NCBI RefSeq assembly: GCF_000258515.1
Contig: NZ_AJLF01000002.1
Span: 124,001 to 188,000, forward strand
DNA from: Thermococcus zilligii AN1
GTDB taxonomy: Archaea > Methanobacteriota_B > Thermococci > Thermococcales > Thermococcaceae
Direction of reading: 5' to 3'
Length of the DNA: 64,000 nt
Under the pieces are notes generated by a model. It saw only the letters and a list, made by a program, of their open reading frames with translations, had not been told where the DNA came from and did not search any database. Positions 59,261-64,000 of the stretch are shown one piece after another. Position 1 is the first letter of the stretch; the number at the start of each line of letters is the position of its first letter. Both the position numbers and the translations under genes were made by a program.

Positions 59261-60661
59261 TTAAATCCCCCCGACTTCCTCCAGCTCTTCGAAAGCATCC
59301 AGATTCGTGTAGTAGTCCATGAGCCGGGCTATCTCTCTTCTGAGCTTGAAGCTCCTGGCTATCGCTATTCCAAAGCCTATTATCGACGGCCATATCAGGT
59401 AGAGGAGCAGCTTCGCGTCGCTGATCGGAATCGGCCTCGGGTCTGTGAAGCGGTTGAAGTTCCAGATCATGAAAGCTATCATCAGCCAGGCCGTGGAGAA
59501 GTTGGTCAATCCACTGCCGCTCTCGCCGAGCTTGAAGCCCGGAACCACGTCCTTTGTAATCGGCGGAAGCAGGTTGCTCCCCATGAAGCCCAGCTGGTCT
59601 TCAAAGACGTGGAGCCACTGGCCGAGCATCGAGGCCAAGGCGAGCTCGGTTGCGTGGCTGTACCCTATCAGCTTGAAGAGGGCGAAGACGATGAGGCCTA
59701 TTATGACGCCCATCGTGAGGGAGTGGCTGAAGCCGTGGTGCCAGGGCAGGAAGCGGTCCTTAACTACAGTCTTCCCGTTGAACTCGGTCTTCCTGAAAGC
59801 TATCTCCGGCCCCGAGAAGGAGTCAACGCTGGTAGGCTTGGGATATGTCTTGATGAAGGGAACGTCCACCTTCGCTATACCGTACTTCCTGTACTCCGGG
59901 ACTTCGCCGCCTATGGAAACGCCGCCCGGAGTCACTATCGGCCCCATCTCCACCCTTACTTCTCTCTTCGGCGGGTCGAGGTAAATCCAGAAGCGCCTGT
60001 AGACGTCTCCCGGGAGGCGGATGTTGTGGATTTTGACTATCCTTTCTCCTTCGCGATAAGCTTCCTCTATGGCCTTCGCTATCGTCTCCGCTATTCCCTG
60101 CGGGTGAGGGGCGTCGCTGATGATGAGCCTGAGCGAACCGTTTTCCCCAACGTCAACGTAGCCAAAGACCAGCATTTCCTTCCCTTCCTTGATTTCACCG
60201 AACTCGTCCTCAAAGAACCTGTAGTCGTCCCCAAAGGCCTCGACCGTTATTTTCCCGGTTCCATCGGTTAGGGTGAAGACTATGCTGTTGTACTCTTCGC
60301 TGACCGTCTTCACGGTTCCATCTTTGTCAACGATCTCGTAGGATATCGTTCCCGAACCTCTGGCCAGTATCTCCTCCACCCTTCCCCTGACGGCAAAAAA
60401 CTGGTAGCGGTTTTTCTCGCTCAGCTCGCTGATTTTGACGAGCTTTGGAGCGTAGTGTTTTTTCTCATCCCAGGGCGCTGGGTCTATCTCGTAGTCCCTC
60501 CTCGCAAAGAACTTTCCGAACTTGAAGTCAACGAAGTCCGGGAAGTAGGCCGCGGCAGCGGCTATTACCGGGATCAGGATGCCCATCCTGAGGTCACTAA
60601 CCAGCGCGGGGAAGAAGGTAACCGCGGCAAGGCCCGATATGTAATGGGTAAACCCCCTCAT
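59261..60661 (-). CDS. Membrane metal-dependent hydrolase (DUF457/YdjM-like) with OB-like domain
   Basis: 466 residues. The N-terminus MRGFTHYISGLAAVTFFPAL with AYFPDFVDFKFGKFFAR, and later PWHHGFSHSLTMGVIIGLIV and GQWLHVFEDQLGF, give the His/Asp metal motifs of the YdjM/DUF457 family. An inserted cytosolic or outer domain of about 150 residues (YQFFAVRGRVEEILARGSGT; FTLTDGTGKITVEAFGDDYR; EMLVFGYVDVGENGSLRLII) looks like an OB fold similar to those of the surface protein upstream in the operon. GGGGTGATGTGA precedes the ATG. The substrate is unknown. Confidence 0.82.
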   Translation of the reverse strand: MRGFTHYISGLAAVTFFPALVSDLRMGILIPVIAAAAAYFPDFVDFKFGKFFARRDYEIDPAPWDEKKHYAPKLVKISELSEKNRYQFFAVRGRVEEILARGSGTISYEIVDKDGTVKTVSEEYNSIVFTLTDGTGKITVEAFGDDYRFFEDEFGEIKEGKEMLVFGYVDVGENGSLRLIISDAPHPQGIAETIAKAIEEAYREGERIVKIHNIRLPGDVYRRFWIYLDPPKREVRVEMGPIVTPGGVSIGGEVPEYRKYGIAKVDVPFIKTYPKPTSVDSFSGPEIAFRKTEFNGKTVVKDRFLPWHHGFSHSLTMGVIIGLIVFALFKLIGYSHATELALASMLGQWLHVFEDQLGFMGSNLLPPITKDVVPGFKLGESGSGLTNFSTAWLMIAFMIWNFNRFTDPRPIPISDAKLLLYLIWPSIIGFGIAIARSFKLRREIARLMDYYTNLDAFEELEEVGGI

Positions 60662-60666
60662 TCACA

Positions 60667-61989
60667 TCACCCCAGTCCGAGCAGGTGCATAAAGGCTCCA
60701 GTGTTCCCGGTCATGCTGATAAGAACCGGCAGGATCAACCCACCGAGGCAGTAGCTTCTTCTCGTGTTAAAGGCCGCCGCCATCATGCCTATGGCCGTTG
60801 AGATGAAGAGCACCACTACTCCCATCCAGCCTGTCAGGAGGTAGGAGATGACCACCAGCGTCACTGCAACAACGTAGGAGAGCTTCCTTATGTGGGCCAC
60901 TTTGAAACTTCTGGCTATCACCTTGGAGAGATAGTAGGTGAAGAGAAAGCTTATGCCGGCACTGAGAAGGATTACGCCCACCGCGGCCAGGTACTCAGCG
61001 TAGCTCTTGGGGGTGTAGACAGAGCTGACGAGCCACGCAGCGGCGCCCCTCGTGAGTCTTAGGTTTGGCAGGAAAAGCAGCGTGAAGGCTCCGACGTAGT
61101 AGATGACCCTGTTGACACCCTGGCTTATGATGAAGGCGTCGTCGCCGCGCTGGCTCGTCATATGGCCGGCAACGAGGGCACCCATTCCTCCGGTGATTAT
61201 CGGGTAAACTGCCGCTATCGTTCCTCCGAGCGCTCCACCGAAGCTGGCCTTGAGCATGTTGTAGACACTGCTCTCAACGTTATCTTCAGTTTTCTGGTCG
61301 AGCATCGGCGGATTTGAAAGGATGTTCAGCAAAACCCAGGACATTCCAAAGAAGCCTATGAACATCGGTGTTAGCCTTGTGTAGGCACTTGTCACTGGCA
61401 AAAGGTTTGTGTTCATAACCACGAAGCCCAGGAGACCGGAAAGGAAGAACACAGCTATTCCCCCGAGGATCTGTCTCCATGCAAGCCAGAGCCTTTCTCC
61501 AGGTGTCTTGCCCCTATCGCCCTCCTTGGGCCACTCGCTCATGAACATGAAGACAACTATCGCCACCAGGAAGTAGGTGATGTAGGGACTCGTTGCCTGG
61601 TAGATCGGGGGAAGAACCCGGGGAAAGATGAAGAGCGCGCTCAGCACAAGTATCAACGTTCCTGCAACGGCTCCGATGAGGTAGAGCAGCACGGCTTCAT
61701 GCCCCCTCCCAAGGAGCAGATAGCGCTGTGTCGGGAAGAGAAGGAAGACCGCACTCTCGTCGGCAACGCTGAAGTAGACGCTGGATATAGCGCTGACGTA
61801 GGCGTAGGCCACAATGGCCCCCACTGTGAAGAAGGGAAACGCTTCAACTGGCATGAACTCACCAACGCCGAAGACTGCAACCAGAAGTGCCATTATGTTG
61901 AATATGTGGAAACCCGGGATCCAGGATATCAGCGAACCGAATAGCACTCCTGCGAGCGACCAGGGCAAAATTGTGGAAAGGGAGAGCAT
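60667..61989 (-). CDS. TctA-like permease (archaeal COG1784/DUF112-type)
   Basis: 440 residues, about 12 helices. SLISWIPGFHIFNIMALLVA and GGALGGTIAAVYPIITGGMG resemble the two glycine-rich repeats of the tripartite tricarboxylate transporter TctA. No TctB or TctC gene is adjacent. ATG at 61989 is preferred because AGGTGATGG precedes it; ATG at 61995 is possible and overlaps the OB-protein stop. Second gene of the operon; substrate unknown. Confidence 0.78.
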   Translation of the reverse strand: MLSLSTILPWSLAGVLFGSLISWIPGFHIFNIMALLVAVFGVGEFMPVEAFPFFTVGAIVAYAYVSAISSVYFSVADESAVFLLFPTQRYLLLGRGHEAVLLYLIGAVAGTLILVLSALFIFPRVLPPIYQATSPYITYFLVAIVVFMFMSEWPKEGDRGKTPGERLWLAWRQILGGIAVFFLSGLLGFVVMNTNLLPVTSAYTRLTPMFIGFFGMSWVLLNILSNPPMLDQKTEDNVESSVYNMLKASFGGALGGTIAAVYPIITGGMGALVAGHMTSQRGDDAFIISQGVNRVIYYVGAFTLLFLPNLRLTRGAAAWLVSSVYTPKSYAEYLAAVGVILLSAGISFLFTYYLSKVIARSFKVAHIRKLSYVVAVTLVVISYLLTGWMGVVVLFISTAIGMMAAAFNTRRSYCLGGLILPVLISMTGNTGAFMHLLGLG

Positions 61990-61994
61990 GGCCA

Positions 61995-64000
61995 TCACCT
62001 CACCTCAATGGCGTTCCGCGTGTATGGAATGACCTCAATGGTTCCCTTGTATTCATCCACGTACCCGCCAACCCTTACCGTCTGACCCTTCTGGAACGTC
62101 ATGTCGCCAGCGACGCTCTTAGGTATGAAGACAACGAGTTTGCCGCTTCCGTCGTCTACAGTCAGCTTTACATACGTTGATCCGGTGTATACATCCACTA
62201 CAGTGCCCTCAACTATCACGGTTACCCCCTTCATATCCAGGGTAACGCCTCCGGTACTGACTTTCCTGGCCGGGACTGGATTCACCACGGATATTGAAAC
62301 AATCCTCTTGCTGGTAGCGTCGTAAGTTATGCGCAGCAAGCTACCCGTCCCTGCTTCAAAGGGGTTTGGTATTATTTTGTTGGAAACGGTCAGGTTGGCC
62401 TCCCCGCTGGAATCCTTTACGAGCATCACATAGGTATAGTTGACGTAGTAGAGCTTGACCCAGGTGACCTCGAGCATAACGTTTCCGCTGGCGGAAGCAA
62501 GGTCAGCAAGGGTTACCCGTCTAACCGTTGTTGTGGTGGTTGTAGTGGTGGTCGTGGTGGTCATTGTTGTCGTGGTTTTAGACGATGGAGTGGATGTTGT
62601 CGTGGTAGCCGTTGTGGTCTGGATAGGAAGCGGCTCCCCGTAGGCAAGGATGGCCTTTCCAGTGTAGGGAACGACCTCAAGCGTCCCCTGGTACTCCTCC
62701 ACGTAACCGCCTATCCTGACTCCGAGGCCTTTCTTCAGGCTGTCCCTTGTAGTATTGTCGAGCTCTAAGACAGCGGATGAAGGTATGAACACCACTATCC
62801 TACCAGTCCCGTCATCGACAGTAAGCTTGAGATTGGATCCTACCTGAGCAACGTCAACTATGTTGCCCTCGATGACAACTATTCTGCCAACATCCGCCTT
62901 TCCTATTGAGGAGATCTTCCTTACCCCGGGTGTATTTGCTCTAACTACCTCAAACTTGGAGACCTTGAGGGTGCCGTCGGCCGTCACCATACCGAGGGCA
63001 CGAACCGTTGAACCGCTTCCAACGCTGAGCGGGTCTATGGTGTAGAGAACTCCGCGCGAGGAGATGGCCGTGAGGGTTGTTCCATCACCGGAAAGCGTGA
63101 CTAAATACTCCCTGCTGGCTGAGTTGTAAGCTATGGTTTCAAGTGTTCCCTCCACGAGTACCATTTCACCAACGTGCCCGGAAACCTCATTCAGCGGTAT
63201 TGGGCCCAGCTGTTCTGGACTTGACACTTCGAGATCGGAAAGATCCCTGACCACTATCTCCGGAGAGTCACCCCTGTAGAGGTAGACGATCCCCGAGACA
63301 GTGACCCTATCACCGACTGCTACATTCGGAGCGCTCCAGAGAGCGTAGAGGACTTTGGGGATTAGTACAGTTATTTTTCCTCCCCCAGTATCAAGGTCAA
63401 ACAGAACACCGCTGCTGACCTCTCTGGAAGATGTGACTACTCCGGAGACCCGAACATATTTGTAGGCCATGTCGGGACTCAAAGCGGTAACGGGAGTAGG
63501 ATTGCTCGAGTAAAGCTTCGAGACGAACTTCAGGCCGTCCAGGTACTGGAGTATGCCGTAGGTGTAAGTTTCCCTTACCCTCAGCTGGACCTCGACCTCA
63601 ACCCTGTCGCCTGGCATGGGGATCCTGCCGCCCTTAACCATGTCCTCCGCCTGGGGAGAGTAAACCCTCACATCGATGGCCCCGCTTCCATCATCGACAG
63701 TAAAGGTTATCGAAAGCTTCCCACCGCTGTCGAAGACGTATGGAACACCGGTAACATTGCCCTCGACCCTGACGACGGCGTAGTTCATCATGTAGTTTCC
63801 GTAAACGTCGCCGATCTTTGCCAGCGGTGCCTGGGCGCCTTGGGCAGCTATCAGCATCAGGGCAACTCCCAGGACAGAGATCACAACGGAGAGCAGCTTA
63901 AGTTTTGAAACGTTTAGCTTCTTCTGTTCGACTAACCCGTGGTAATAGAGCTTCTTTTCAGACTTTTGATCCCCGACATTTCGATTCTGACCACCTTGAG
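61995..64000 (-). CDS. Multi-OB-fold surface protein, 5' end beyond the window
   Basis: At least 667 residues; the frame stays open to the window edge, so the start lies outside (a GTG at 63884 is possible but falls inside the membrane helix). A cytosolic segment (KKLYYHGLVEQKKLNVSKLK) and a signal-anchor helix (LLSVVISVLGVALMLIAAQG) are followed by about five or six OB-like domains (ITFTVDDGSGAIDVRVYSP; LKLTVDDGTGRIVVFIPSS; VKLTVDDGSGKLVVFIPKS) and a Thr-rich linker (bases 62520-62625). Two domains end in the same block, GGYVEEYQGTLEVVPYT and GGYVDEYKGTIEVIPYT. Function unknown; OB folds here may bind nucleic acid or sugar outside the cell. Confidence 0.82.
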   Translation of the reverse strand, partial: QGGQNRNVGDQKSEKKLYYHGLVEQKKLNVSKLKLLSVVISVLGVALMLIAAQGAQAPLAKIGDVYGNYMMNYAVVRVEGNVTGVPYVFDSGGKLSITFTVDDGSGAIDVRVYSPQAEDMVKGGRIPMPGDRVEVEVQLRVRETYTYGILQYLDGLKFVSKLYSSNPTPVTALSPDMAYKYVRVSGVVTSSREVSSGVLFDLDTGGGKITVLIPKVLYALWSAPNVAVGDRVTVSGIVYLYRGDSPEIVVRDLSDLEVSSPEQLGPIPLNEVSGHVGEMVLVEGTLETIAYNSASREYLVTLSGDGTTLTAISSRGVLYTIDPLSVGSGSTVRALGMVTADGTLKVSKFEVVRANTPGVRKISSIGKADVGRIVVIEGNIVDVAQVGSNLKLTVDDGTGRIVVFIPSSAVLELDNTTRDSLKKGLGVRIGGYVEEYQGTLEVVPYTGKAILAYGEPLPIQTTTATTTTSTPSSKTTTTMTTTTTTTTTTTTVRRVTLADLASASGNVMLEVTWVKLYYVNYTYVMLVKDSSGEANLTVSNKIIPNPFEAGTGSLLRITYDATSKRIVSISVVNPVPARKVSTGGVTLDMKGVTVIVEGTVVDVYTGSTYVKLTVDDGSGKLVVFIPKSVAGDMTFQKGQTVRVGGYVDEYKGTIEVIPYTRNAIEVR

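Noticed and set aside
59201-60271. 356-codon plus-strand frame
   Set aside because: Antisense to the well-supported membrane hydrolase gene; no family resemblance and no ribosome site.
62455-62643. Plus-strand frame rich in valine
   Set aside because: Antisense of the Thr-rich linker of the OB-fold protein.
1-64000. CRISPR arrays, tRNA and rRNA genes
   Set aside because: No regularly spaced repeats and no cloverleaf or rRNA sequence were recognised by eye; small C/D-box RNAs cannot be excluded without a covariance search.

Overview
The window is chromosomal DNA of a hyperthermophilic archaeon of the Thermococcales, most probably a Thermococcus. The evidence is archaeal machinery (archaeosine synthase ArcS, CarS of ether-lipid synthesis, the e-MtaB methylthiotransferase, TtuA-type thiolases), GH57 and GH13 starch enzymes of Thermococcales type, AT-rich TATA boxes about 25 bases before starts, GGTGA-type ribosome binding sites with many GTG/TTG starts, several leaderless genes, a CGP-type C-terminal tail, and two TATCAC-N5-GTGATA operators of the Thermococcales glycolytic regulon. 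The order 4-alpha-glucanotransferase, polyprenol-kinase-like gene, HAD, small membrane gene, antiporter, MfnA recalls the region around TK1809-TK1814 of T. kodakarensis (from memory, not searched).

Layout. 0-4.7 kb: an ion/anion permease between two universal stress proteins, then TldE/TldD on the other strand. 4.8-14.5 kb: a secreted CGTase-like amylase under a TGM operator, an SFM1-type SPOUT methyltransferase, a decayed MNT/HEPN toxin-antitoxin locus, ArcS with a coiled-coil partner, cupin, e-MtaB, CarS and TtuA. 14.5-21.4 kb: an insertion-sequence scar, membrane glycosyltransferases, and 4-alpha-glucanotransferase under a perfect TGM. 21.4-26.4 kb: polyprenol-kinase-like protein, HAD phosphatase, Na+/H+ antiporter, MfnA and a CDF metal exporter. 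26.6-34.6 kb: a surface-polysaccharide block of lower G+C (TasA-like secreted protein, flippase, three glycosyltransferases, UDP-glucose dehydrogenase, GalU) with a mosaic codon patch across ugd-galU.

34.6-48.9 kb is the most interesting part. A tightly overlapping six-gene operon (Ig-like membrane protein, DUF4350, MoxR ATPase, DUF58, small membrane protein, archaeosortase) runs head-on into a secreted amylopullulanase. That enzyme and the next secreted protein end in almost the same tail, with the ten residues VPFFSSLAVG, a membrane helix and Arg-Arg. I read this as a candidate archaeosortase sorting system for starch-handling surface proteins, with a MoxR/DUF58 assembly module in the same transcript. 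A DUF1616 protein and a site-2 protease follow.

49-59.3 kb: a second TtuA paralogue, a KaiC-like protein lacking a Walker A motif, then a graveyard: relics of an M20 peptidase, leucyl-tRNA synthetase and M19 dipeptidase, interleaved with orphan secreted and membrane genes. A KaiC ATPase operon and a methyltransferase follow; the methyltransferase 3' end runs into an IS607-like element whose recombinase is deleted and whose TnpB carries one in-frame stop. 59.3-64 kb: an operon of a multi-OB-fold surface protein (start beyond the window), a TctA-like permease and a membrane hydrolase that also carries an OB-like domain. No rRNA, tRNA or CRISPR array was recognised.
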